Of a stretch of DNA of 64,000 nt, positions 1-12,140 are shown in pieces; position 1 is the stretch's first letter; each line of letters starts with the position of its first letter. The stretch spans positions 3,286,001 through 3,350,000 of the forward strand of contig NW_027480450.1 in NCBI RefSeq assembly GCF_051401765.1, written 5' to 3'. Source of the DNA: Calliopsis andreniformis. Taxonomy: Eukaryota > Arthropoda > Insecta > Hymenoptera > Andrenidae. The translations under genes and the position numbers were made by a program. The notes beneath the pieces are model-generated. The model worked only from the letters and a program-made list of their open reading frames with translations. It did not search any database and was not told the origin of the DNA.

Positions 1-949
1 TCAATTCTCAACCATCAATACTCATTTCTCAATACTCAACAGAATATCCTGAATTCGCAGGATTCAATACTCAAACCTCAATCCTCAACCCTCAGCCCTC
101 ATCCTCCATCCTCGATACTCAATCCTCAATCCACAATCCCCAATCCTCATTTTTCCATCCTCAATACTCAATCCTCAATCCTCAATACTCAATCTTCAAT
201 CCTCAATCCTCAATCCTCAATCCTCAATCGTTAATCCTCAATCCTCAATCCTCAATCCTCAATCCCCAATCCTCAATCTTCAATCCTCAATACTCAATCT
301 TCAATCCCCAATCCTCAATCCTCCATCCTCGATCCTCAATCCTCAATCCTCAACCTTCAATCCTCAATACTCAATCTTCAATCCTCAATCCTCAATCCTC
401 AATACTAAATCCTCTATCCTCAATCCTCAATCCTCAATCCTCAATCCCCAATCCTCAACCTTCAATCCTCAATACTCAATCTTCAATCCTCAATCCTCAA
501 TCCTCAATCCTCAATACTTAATCCTCAATCATCAAACCTCAATCTTCAATACTCAATCCTCAATCCTCAATTCTCAATCCTCAATACTCAACCATCAATC
601 ATCAATTCTCAATACCCAATATAATATCCTGAATTCGCAGGATTTAATACTCAAACCTCAATCCTCAACCCTCAGCCCTCATCCTGCATCCTCGATCCTT
701 AATCCTCAATCCTCAAACTTCAATCCTCAATACTCAATCTTCAATCCTCAATCCTCAATCCTCAAACCTCAATCCTCAATCCTCAATCCTCAATCCTCAA
801 TCCCCAATCCTCAATCTTCAATCCTCAATACTCAAACTTCAATCCTCAGTCCTAGATCCTCTATACTCAATCCTCAATCCTCAATCATCAACCCTCAATC
901 TTCAATACTCAATCCTCAATCCTCAATTCTCAATCCTCAATACTCAACC

Positions 950-2290
950 ATCAATCCTCAAATCTCAATACTCAATAGAATATCCTGAATTCGCAGGATT
1001 CAATACTCAAACCTCAATCCTCAACCCTCAGCCCTCATTCTCCTTCCTCGATCCTCAATCCTCAATCCTCAACATTCAATCCTCAATACTCAATCTTCAA
1101 TCTTCAATCCTCAATCCTCAGTCCCCAATCCTCAATCCTTAATCCTCAATCTTCAATCCTCGATCCCCAGTCCTCAGTCTTCTATCCTCAATGCTCAATC
1201 CTCAATCCTCTATCCTCAGTCCTCAATCCTCAGTCCTCAATCCTCAAACCTCAATCCTCAACCGTCAGGCCTCGTCCTCAATCCACAATCCCCAATCCTC
1301 AATCTTCAACCCTCAATACTCAATCTTCAGTCCTCAATCCTCAATCCTCAATCCTCAATACTCAATCCTCAATCATCAAACTTCAATCTTCAATACTCAA
1401 TCCTCAATCCTCAATTCTCAATCCTCAATACTCAACCATCAATCCTCAATTCTCGGTACTCAATAGAATATCCTGAATTCGCAGGATTCAATACTCAAAC
1501 CTCAATCCTCAACCCTCAGCCCTCATCCTCCATCCTCGATCCTCAATCCTCAATCCTCAAACTTCAATCCTCAATACTCAATCTTCAATCCTCAACCCTC
1601 AGTTCTCAATCCTCAATCCTCAATCCTGAATCCTCAATCCTCAACCCTCAATCTTCAATCCTCATTACTCAATCTTCGATCCTCAATCCTCAGTCCTCAA
1701 ACCTCAATTCTGAATCCTCAATACTGAATCCTCAACCTTCAGCTCTCAGTCCTCAACAATCAGTTGTCAATCCTTAATCCTCAATAGAATATCCTCAACT
1801 CACAGTTTTCAATACTCAATACTCAATCTGCAATCTTCAAATCTCTATCCGCAGACATCAATTCTCATCACTCAGCCCTCAACACTCAGTCCTCAACGTT
1901 CAATCCTCAATCCTCAACTCTCAATCTTCAATCCTCAATACTGAATCTGCAATCCTCAGTCCCAAACCCTCAACCTTCAATCCTCAAGCCTCAATCCTCA
2001 TTCCTCAATCCTCAATCCTCAATATTCAATCCTCAATACTCAATCTTCAATCCTCAAACCTTAATCCTCAATCCTCAATCCTCAATCCTCGTTCCTCAAA
2101 CCTCAATCCTCAACCCTCAGTCCTTAACCTCAGTTCTCAATTCTCAATCCTCAATCCTCAATCCTCAATCTTCAATCCTCAATAATCAATCACCAATCCT
2201 AGATCCTCAATCCCCAATCCTCAATCCTTAACCCTCAATCTTCAATTCTCAATCCCCAGTCCTCAATTTTCAATCCTCAATGTTCAATCC
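950..2290. repeat. Higher-order segment A, copy 1
   Basis: The palindromes at 987 and 1475 and the CAATGCTCAATCC word at about 1191 all reappear at +6210 (7197, 7685, 7401). The downstream CAATGTTC word (TGTTC at 2281) reappears at +5811 (8092), so the second copy has lost about 399 bp, including the CAACAATCAGTTGT block present here at 1754. A third relative lies at +7935: palindrome 9410, block 9689. Confidence 0.85.
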
Positions 2291-2439
2291 TCAATCCTCA
2301 ATCCTCAATCCTCAGTCCTCAGTCCTCAATCCTCAATCCTCAATCTTCAATCCTTAATACTCAATCTTCAATCCTCAATCGTCAACCCTCAAACCTCAAT
2401 CCTCAATCCTCAATACTCAATTCTCAACCATCAATCCTC

Positions 2440-2700
2440 AATTCTCAATAATCAACAGAATATCCTGTATTCGCAGGACTCAATACTCAAACCTCAATCC
2501 TCAACCCTCAGGCCTCATCCTCCATCCTCGATCCTCAATCCTCAATCCTCAACATTCAATCCTCAATACGCAATCTTCAATCCTCAATCCTCAATCCTCA
2601 ATCCTCAATCCTCATTCCTCAACACTCAATCCTCAATCCACAATACCCAATCCTCATTTTTCCATCCTCAATAATCAATCTTCAATCCTCAATCCTCAAT
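2440..2700. repeat. Segment with GTATTC palindrome and T-run, copy 1
   Basis: The palindrome variant at 2467, followed by CAGGACTC, and a CATTTTTCCATCC word at about 2655 both recur at +9095 (11,562 and 11,751). The T-run is an off-register insertion and a useful landmark. Related CATTTTTCC words lie near 147, 5997, 37,868, 41,181, 44,494 and 49,728. Confidence 0.8.
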
Positions 2701-5039
2701 CCTCAATCCTCAATCCTCAATCCTCATTCTTCAATCCCCAATACCCAATCCACAATCGTCAATCCTCAATCCTCAATCCCCAATTCTCAATCCCCAATCC
2801 TCAATCCTCAATCCTCAATCCCCAATCCTCAATCTTGAATCCTCAATCCTCGATCCTCAGTCCGCAATCCCCAATTCTCAATCTTCAATCCTCAATACTC
2901 AATCTTCAATCCTCAATCCTCAATCCTCAATCCTCAATCCTCAATCCTCAATCATCAATCCTCAATCTTCAATACTCAATCCTCAATCCTCAATTCTCAA
3001 TCCTCAATACTCAATCATCAATCCTCAATCCCCAATCCTCAATCTTCAATCCTCAATACTCAATCTTCAATCCTCAATCCTCAATCCTCAATCCTCGATC
3101 CTCAATCCTCAATCCTCAATCCACAACCTTCAATCCTCAATACTCAACCTTCAATCCTCAATCCTCAATCCTCAATACTCAATCCTCAATCCTCAATCCT
3201 CAATCCTCAATCCTCAATCCCCAATCCTCAATCTTCAATCCTCAATACTCAATCTTCAATCCTCAATCCTCAATCCTCAATCCTCAATACTCAATCCTCA
3301 ATCATCAAACCTCAATCTTCAATACTCAATCCTCAATCCTCAATTCTCAATCCTCAATACTCAACCATCAATCCTCAATTCTCAATACTCAATAGAATAT
3401 CCTGAATTCGCAGGATTCAATACTCAAACCTCAATCCTCATCCCTCAGCCCTCATCCTCCATCCTCGATCCTCAATCCTCAATCCTCAAACTTCAATCCT
3501 CAATACTCAATCTTCAATCCTCAATCCTCAATCCTCAATCCTCAATCCTCAATCATCAACATTCAATCCCCAATACTCAATCTTCAATCCTCAATCCTCA
3601 AACCTCAATCCTCAATTCTCAATACTCAATTCTCAACCATCAATACTCAATTCTCAATACTCAACAGAATATCCTGAATTCGCAGGATTCAATACTCAAA
3701 CCTCAATCATCAACCCTCAGACCTCATCCTCCATCCTCTATCCTCAATCCTCAATCATCAACCTTCAATCCTCAATACTCAATCTTCAATCCTCAATCCT
3801 CAATCCTCAATCCTCAATCGTCAATCCTCAATCCTCAATCCTCAATCCTCAATCCCCAATCCTCAATCTTCAATCCTCAATACTCAATCTTCAAACCTCA
3901 ATCCTCAATCCTCCATCCTCGATCCTCAATCCTCAATCCTCAACCTTCAATCCTCAATACTCAATCTTCAATCCTCAATCCTCAATCCTCAATACTCAAT
4001 CCTCTATCCTCAATCCTCAATCCTCAATCCTCAATCCCCAATCCTCAACCTTCAGTCCTCAAAACTCAATCTTCAATCCTCAATCCTCAATCCTCAATCC
4101 TCAATACTCAATCCTCAATCATCAAACCTCAATCTTCAATACTCAATCCTCAATCCTCAATTCTCAATCCTCAATACTCAACCATCAATCCTCAATTCTC
4201 AATACTCAATAGAATATCCTGAATTCGCAGGATTCAATACTCAAACCTCAATCCTCAACCCTCAGCCCTCATCCTCCATCCTCGATCCTCAATCCTCAAT
4301 CCTCAAACTTCAATCCTCAATACTCAATCTTCAATCCTCAATCCTCAATCCTCAATCCTCAATCCTCAATCCTCAATCCTCAATCCTCAATCCCCAATCC
4401 TCAATCTTCAATCCTCAATACTCAATCTTCAATCCTCAATCCTCAATGCTCTATACTCAATCCTCAATCCTCAATCATCAACCCTCAATCTTCAATCCTC
4501 AATCCTCAATCCTCAATCCTCAATCCTCAATCCTCAATCATCAATACCGAATCTTCAATACTCAATCCTCAATCCTCAATTCTCAATCCTCAATCTTCAA
4601 TCCTCAGTACTCAATCTTCAATCCTCAATCCTCAATCCTCCATCCTCGATCCTCAATCCTCAATCCTCAATCCTCAATCCTCAATCCCCAATCCTCAATC
4701 TTCAATCCTCAATACTCAATCTTCAATCCTCAATCCTCAATCCTCAATCCTCAATACTCAATCCTCAATCATCAAACCTCAATCTTCAATACTCAATCCT
4801 CAATCCTCAATTCCCAATCCTCAATACTCAACCATCAATCCTCAATTCTCAACACCCAAGAGAATATCCTGAATTCGCAGGATTTAATACTCAAACCTCA
4901 ATCCTCAACCCTCAACCCTCATCCTGCATCCTCGATCCTCAATCCTCAATCCTCAAACTTCAATCCTCAATACTCAATCTTCAATCCTCAATCCTCAATC
5001 CTCAATCCCCAATCCTCAATCCTCAATCCTCAATCCTCA

Positions 5040-5695
5040 ATCCCCAATCCTCAATCTTCAATCCTCAATACTCAATCTTCAATCCTCAATCCTAGATCCT
5101 CTATACTCAATCCTCAATCCTCAATCATCAACCCTCAATCTTCAATACTCAATCCTCAATCCTCAATCCACTATACTCAATTCTCAGCCATCAATCCTCA
5201 ATTCTCAATACTCAACAGAATATCCTGTATTCGCAGGATTCAATACTCAAACCTCAATCCTCAACCCCAGCCCTCAGTCCTCAACAATCAGTTGTAAATC
5301 CTCAATCCTTAATAGAATATCCTCAATTCACAGTTTTCAATACTCAGTACTCAATCTGCAATCTTCAAATCTCTATCCACAAGCATCAATTCTCATCACT
5401 CAGCCCTCAACACTCTGTCCTCAATGTTCAATCCTCAATCCTCAACTCTCAATCTTCAATCCTCAACATTGAACCTTCAATCCTCAGTCCCAAATCCTCA
5501 ATCTTCAATCCTCAATCCTCGATCCTCAGTCCTCAATCCCCAATCCTCAACCTTCAATCCTCAATACTCAATCTTCAATCCTCAATCCTCAATCCTCAAT
5601 CCTCAATCCTCAATCCCCAATCATCAATCCTCAATCTTCAATACTCAATCCTCAATCCTCAATTCTCAATCCTCAATACTCAATCATCAATCCTC
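5040..5695. repeat. Higher-order segment A', copy 1
   Basis: This segment pairs the GTATTC-variant palindrome at 5227 with a CAACAATCAGTTGT block only about 55 bp downstream (5282). The intervening word CAACCCCAGCCCTCAG is one base short of register. Copies lie at +3121 and +5448. Confidence 0.85.
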
Positions 5696-7159
5696 AATCC
5701 TCAATCATCAAACCTCAATCTTCAATACTCAATCCTCAATCCTCAATTCTCAATCCTCAATACTCAACCATCAATCCTCAATTCTCAATACTCAATAGAA
5801 TATCCTGAATTCGCAGGATTCAATACTCAAACCTCAATCCTCAACCCTCAGGCCTCATCCTCCATTCTCGATCCTCAATCCTCAATCCTCAACATTCAAT
5901 CCTCAATACTCAATCTTCAATCCTCAATCCTCAATCCTCAATCCTCAATCCTCAATCCTCAATCCTCAATCCTCAATCCACAATCCCCAATCCTCATTTT
6001 TCCATCCTCAATACTCAATCTTCAATCCTCAATCCTCAATCCTCAATCCTCAATCCTCAATCCTCAATCATCAATACCGAATCTTCAATACTCAATCCTC
6101 AATCCTCAATTCTCAATCCTCAATCTTCAATCCTCAGTACTCAATCTTCAGTCCACAATCCTCAATCCTTCATCCTCGATCCTCAATCCTCAATCCTCAA
6201 CCTTCAATCCTCAATACTCAATCTTCAATCCTCAATCCTCAATCCTCAATACTCAATCCTCAATCCTCAATCTTCAATCCTCAATCCTCAATCCCCAATC
6301 CTCAATCTTCAATCCTCAATACTCAGTCTTCAATCCTCAATCCTCAATTCTCAATCCTCAATACTCAATCCTCAATCATCAAACCTCAATCGTCAATACT
6401 CAATCCTCAATCCTCAATTCTCAATCCTCAATACTCAACCATCAATCCTCAATTCTCAATACTCAATAGAATATCCTGAATTCGCAGGATTCAATACTCA
6501 AACCTCAATCCTCAACCCTCAGCCCTCATCCTCCATCCTCGATCCTCAATCCTCAATCCTCAATCCTCAATCATCAATACCGAATCTTCAATGCTCAATC
6601 CTCAATCCTCAATTCTCAATCCTCAATCTTCAATCCTCAGTACTCAGTACCCAATCCTCAATCTTCAATCCTCAATACTCAATCTTCAATCCTCAGTCCT
6701 CAATCCTCTATACTCAATCCTCAATCCTCAATCATCAACCCTCAATCTTCAATACTCAATCCACAATCCTCAATCCTCAATACTCAATTCTCAACCATCA
6801 ATACTCAATTCTCAATACTCAACAGAATATCCTGTATTCGCAGGATTCAATACTCAAACCTCAATCCTCAACCCTCAGCCCTCATCCTCCATCCTCGATC
6901 CTCAATCCTCAATCCTCAACATTCAATCCTCAATACTCAATCCTCAATCCTCAATCCTCAATCCTCAATCCTCAATCCTCACTCCTCAATCCTCAATCCT
7001 CAATCCTCAATCCCCAATCCTCAATCTTCAATCCTCAATACTCAATCTTCAATCCTCAATCGTCAATCCTCAATCCTCAATACTCAATCCTCAATCATCA
7101 AACCTCAATCTTCAATACTCAATCCTCAATCCTCAATTCTCAATCCTCAATACCCAACC

Positions 7160-8100
7160 ATCAATCCTCAAATCTCAATACTCAATAGAATATCCTGAAT
7201 TCGCAGGATTCAATACTCAAACCTCAATCCTCAACCCTCAGCCCTCATCCTCCATCCTCGATCCTCAATCCTCAATCCTCAACATTCAATCCTCAATACT
7301 CAATCTTCAATCTTCAATCCTCAACCCTCAGTCCCCAATCCTCAATCCTTAATCCTCAATCTTCAATCCTCAATCCCCAGTCCTCAGTCTTCAATCCTCA
7401 ATGCTCAATCCTCAATCCTCTATCCTCAGTCCTCAATCCTCAGTCCTCAATCCTCAAACCTCAATCCTCAACCGTCAGTCCTCGTCCTCAATCCACAATC
7501 CCCAATCCTCAATCTTCAATCCTCAATACCCAATCTTCAATCCTCAATCCTCAATCCTCAATCCTCAATACTCAATCCTCCATCATCAAACCTCAATCTT
7601 CAATACTCAATCCTCAATCCTCAATTCTCAATCCTCAATACTCAACCATCAATCCTCAATTCTCAGTACTCAATAGAATATCCTGAATTCGTAGGATTCA
7701 ATACTCAAACCTCAATCCTCAACCCTCAGCCCTCATCCTCCATCCTCGATCCTCAATCCTCAATCCTCAAACTTCAATCCTCAATGCTCAATCTTCAATC
7801 CTCAACCCTCAATTCTCAATCCTCAATCCTTAATCCTGAATCCTCAATCCTCAACCCTCAATCTTCAATCCTCAATACTCAATCTTCAATCCTCAATCCT
7901 CAGTCCTCAATCCTCAGTCCTCAACCCTCAGTCCTTATCCTCAATTCTCAATTCTCAATCCTCAATCCTCAATCCTCAATCTTCAATCCTCAATAATCAA
8001 TCACCAATCCTAGATCCTCAATCCCCAATCCTCAATCCTTAACCCTCAATCTTCAATTCTCAATCCCCAGTCCTCAATTTTCAATCCTCAATGTTCAATC
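7160..8100. repeat. Higher-order segment A, copy 2 (internal deletion)
   Basis: Matches 950-2290 at offset 6210 on the left and 5811 on the right, implying a net loss of about 399 bp that removed the CAACAATCAGTTGT block. The palindrome at 7685 has one arm altered (TAGGAT instead of CAGGAT). Confidence 0.82.
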
Positions 8101-8164
8101 CTCAATCCTCAATCCTCAATCCTCAATCCTCAATCCTCAATCCTCAATCCTGAATCCTCAATCC

Positions 8165-9030
8165 CCAATCCTCAATCTTCAATCCTCAATACTCAATCTT
8201 CAATCCTCAATCCTAGATCCTCTATACTCAATCCTCAATCCTCAATGATCAACCCTCAATCTTCAATACTCAATCCTCAATCCTCAATCCTCAATACTCA
8301 ATTCTCAGCCATCAATCCTCAATTCTCAATACTCAACAGAATATCCTGTATTCGCAGGATTCAATACTCAAACCTCAATCCTCAACCCCAGCCCTCAGTC
8401 CTCAACAATCAGTTGTCAATCCTCAATCCTTAATAGAATATCCTCAATTCACAGTTTTCAATACTCAGTACTCAATCTGCAATCTTCAAATCTCTATCCA
8501 CAAACATCAATTCTCATCACTCAGCCCTCAACACTCTGTCCTCAATGTTCAATCCTCAATCCTCAACTCTCAATCTTCAATCCTCAATAATGAACCTTCA
8601 ATCCTCAGTCCCAAATCCTCAATCTTCAATCCTCAATCCTCGATCCTCAGTCCTCAATCCCCAATCCTCAACCTTCAATCCTCAATACTAAATCTTCAAT
8701 CCTCAATCCTCAATCCTCAACCCTCAATCCTCAATCATCAATCCTCAATCCTCAATACTCAATCCTCAATCCTCAATTCTCAATCCTCAATACTCAATCA
8801 TCAATCCTCAATTCTCAATACTCAATAGAATATCCTGAATTCGCAGGATTCAATACTCAAACCTCAATCCTCAACCTTCATCCCTCATCCTCCATCCTCG
8901 ATCCTCAATCCACAATCCTCAATATTCAATACTCAATACTCAATATTCAATCCTCAATCCTCAATCCTCAATCCTCAATCCTCAATCCTCAATCCTCAAT
9001 CCCCAATTCTCAATCCCCAATCCTCAATCC
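8165..9030. repeat. Higher-order segment A', copy 2
   Basis: Offset 3121 from copy 1, checked at three landmarks: a TCCCC word 5041/8162, palindrome 5227/8348, block 5282/8403. Beyond 8815 it continues through the palindrome at 8837 and a CAATATTCAATACT stretch shared with copy 3. Confidence 0.85.
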
Positions 9031-9384
9031 TCAATCCTCAATACTCTATCTCCAATCCTCAAACCTCAACCCTCAATCCTCAATTCTCAATCCCCAATCC
9101 TCAATCTTCAACACTTAATACTCAATCCTGAGTCCTCAATCCTCAATCCTCAATCCTCAATCCTCAATCCTCAATCCTCAATCCTCAATCCTCAATCCTC
9201 AATCCCCAATCCTCAATCTTCAATCCTCAATACTCAATCTTCAATCCTCAATACTCAATCTTCAATCCTCAATCCTCAATCCTCAATCCTCAATACTCAA
9301 TCCTCAATCATCAAACCTCAATCTTCAATACTCAATCCTCAATCCTCAATTCTCAATCCTCAATACTCAACCATCAATCCTCAA

Positions 9385-10245
9385 TTCTCAGTACTCAATA
9401 GAATATCCTGAATTCGCAGGATTCAATACTCAAACCTCAATCCTCAAACCTCAGCCCTCATCCTCCATCCTCGATCCTCAATCCTCAATCCCCAAACTTC
9501 AATCCTCAATACTCAATCTTCAATCCTCAACCCTCAATTCTGAATCCTCAATCCTCAATCCTGAATCCTCAATCCTCAACCCTCAATCTTCAATCCTCAA
9601 TACTCAATCTTCAATCCTCAATCCTCAGTCCTCAAACCTCAATTCTGAATCCTCAATCCTGAATCCTCAACCTTCAGCTCTCAGTCCTCAACAATCAGTT
9701 GTCAATCCTCAATCCTCAATAGAATATCCTCAACTCACAGCTTTCAATACTCAGTACTCAATCTGCAATCTTCAAATCTCTATCCGCAGATATCAATTCT
9801 CATCACTCAGCCCTCAACACTCAGTCCTCAACGTTCAATCCTCAATCCTCAACTCTCAATCTTCAATCCTCAATACTGAATCTGCAATCCTCAGTCCCAA
9901 ATCCTCAACCTTCAATCCTCAAGCCTCAATCCTCAATCCTCAATCCTCAATCCTCAATATTCAATCCTCAATACTCAATCTTCAATCCTCAATCCTTAAT
10001 CCTCAATCCTCAATCCTCAATCCTCGTTCCTCAAACCTCAATCCTCGTTCCTCAAACCTCAATCCTCAACCCTCAGTCCTTATCCTCAGTTCTGAATTCT
10101 CAATCCTCAATCCTCAATCCTCAATCTTCAATCCTCAATAATCAATCACCAATCCTAGATCCTCAATCCCCAATCCTCAATCCTTAACCCTCAATCTTCA
10201 ATTCTCAATCTCCAGTCCTCAATTTTCAATCCTCAATCCTCAATC
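9385..10245. repeat. Higher-order segment A, copy 3
   Basis: Matches 1450-2280 at offset 7935 over the palindrome (9410) and the CAACAAT block (9689), and continues into the same CAATAATCAATCACCAATCCTAG-type stretch seen at about 2180 and 7998. It contains a local two-fold repeat of CCTCGTTCCTCAAACC at about 10,022-10,060. Confidence 0.8.
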
Positions 10246-10489
10246 CTCAATCCTCAATCCTCAATCCTCAATCCTCAATCCTCAATCCTCAATCCTCAAT
10301 CCCCAATCCTCAATCGTCAATCCCCAATCCTCAATCTTCAATCCTCAATACTCAATCTTCAATCCTCAATCCTAGATCCTCTATACTCAATCCTCAATCC
10401 TCAATCATCAACCCTCAATCTTCAATACTCAATCCTCAATCCTCAATCCTCAATCCTCAATCCTCAATCCTCAATCCTCAATCCTCAAT

Positions 10490-11375
10490 CCCCAATCCTC
10501 AATCTTCAATCCTCAATACTCAATCTTCAATCCTCGATCCTAGATCCTCTATACTCAATCCTCAATCCTTAATCATCAACCCTAAATCTTCAATACTCAA
10601 TCCTCAATCCTCAATCCTCAATACTCAATTCTCAGCCATCAATCCTCAATTCTCAATACTCAACAGAATATCCTGTATTCGCAGGATTCAATACTCAAAC
10701 CTCAATCCTCAACCCCAGCCCTCAGTCCTCAACAATCAGTTGTCAATCCTCAATCCTTAATAGAATATCCTCAATTCACAGTTTTCAATACTCAGTACTC
10801 AATCTGCAATCTTCAAATCTCTATCCACAAACATCAATTCTCATCACTCAGCCCTCAACACTCTGTCCTCAATGTTCAATCCTCAATCCTCAACTCTCAA
10901 TCTTCAATCCTCAATAATGAACCTTCAATCCTCAGTCCCAAATCCTCAATCTTCAATCCTCAATCCTCGATCCTCAGTCCTCAATCCCCAATCCTCAACC
11001 TTCAATCCTCAATACTCAATCTTCAATCCTCAATCCTCAATCCTCAATCCTCAATCCTCATTCCTCAATCATCAATCCTCAATCTTCAATACTCAATCCT
11101 CAATCCTCAATTCTCAATCCTCAATACTCAATCATCAATCCTCAATTCTCAATACTCAATAGAATATCCTGAATTCGCAGGATTCAATACTCAAACCTCA
11201 ATCCTCAACCTTCATCCCTCATCCTCCATCCTCGATCCTCAATCCTCAATCCTCAATCTTCAATACTCAATACTCAATATTCAATCCTCAATCCTCAATC
11301 CTCAATCCTCAATCCTCAATCCTCAATCCTCTATCCTCAATCCCCAATTCTCAATCCCCAATCCTCAATCCTCAA
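10490..11375. repeat. Higher-order segment A', copy 3
   Basis: Offset 2327 from copy 2 at the same landmarks: 8162/10489, 8348/10675, 8403/10730. The next palindrome is at 11,171, offset 2334, so one heptamer was gained between the copies. Confidence 0.85.
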
Positions 11376-11534
11376 TCCTCAATCCTCAATCTTCAATCCT
11401 CAATACTCAATCTTCAATCCTCAATCCTCAATGCTCTATACTCAATCCTCAATCCTCAATCATCAACCCTCAATCTTCAATACTCAATCCTCAATCCTCA
11501 ATCCTCTATACTCAATTCTCAACCATCAATCCTC

Positions 11535-11795
11535 AATTCTCAATACTCAACAGAATATCCTGTATTCGCAGGACTCAATACACAAACCTCAATCCTCAAC
11601 CCTCAGCCCTCATCCTCCATCCTCGATCCTCAATCCTCAATCCTCAACATTCAATCCTCAATACGCAATCTTCAATCCTCAGTCCTCAATCCTCAATCCT
11701 CAATCCTCAATCCTCAACACTCAATCCTCAATCCACAATACCCAATCCCCGTTTTTCCATCCTCAATAATCAATCTTCAATCCTCAATCCACAAT
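11535..11795. repeat. Segment with GTATTC palindrome and T-run, copy 2
   Basis: Copy of 2440-2700 at offset 9095. The T-run word has changed from CATTTTTCC to CGTTTTTCC. Confidence 0.8.
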
Positions 11796-12049
11796 CCTCA
11801 ATCCTCAATCCTCAATCCTCAATCATCAATACCGAATCTTCAATACTCAATCCTCAATCCTCAATTCTCAATCCTCAATACTCAACCATCAATCCTCAAT
11901 TCTCAATACACATTCCTCAATCCTCATTCTTCAATCCTCAATACCCAATCCTAAATCTTCAATCCTCAATCCTCAATCCTCAATTCTCAATCCTCAATCC
12001 TCAATCCTCTGACCTCAATCCTCAATCTTCAATCCTCAATACTCAATCT

Positions 12050-12140
12050 TCAATCCTGAATCCTCAATCCTCAATCCTCAATACTCATTATTCAATCCTC
12101 AACACCCAATCCCCAATCTTCAATACTCAATCCTCAATCG
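12050..12140. repeat. Boundary between array domains
   Basis: Ordinary heptamer sequence. To the left the EcoRI-type palindrome dominates; to the right the CAATACCCAATCC / CAGACCTCAAACATC vocabulary takes over. No junction motif was seen. Confidence 0.6.

Larger units (their letters stand above)
1..12050. repeat. Older array domain rich in the EcoRI-type palindrome
   Basis: This region carries the palindrome ATCCTGAATTCGCAGGAT or its GTATTC variant about every 270-1270 bp. It is usually followed by CAATACTCAAACCTCAATCC and a CATCCTCCATCCTCGATCC-type tail. Spacings recur: 356 bp three times, 580 bp twice, 488 bp twice, which shows nested duplication rather than independent origin. Copies differ by many point changes and indels, so homogenisation is weaker than in the 37-58 kb arrays. 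No gene, promoter or RNA was seen. Confidence 0.9.

Noticed and set aside
45..70. Rho-independent terminator at the palindrome sites
   Set aside because: The 6-8 bp arms with a 6-bp loop are not followed by a T run on either strand, and there is no upstream gene.
2651..2671. T-run CATTTTTCCATCC as a promoter or terminator element
   Set aside because: It is a short insertion repeated at several places through duplication; no other signal is nearby.
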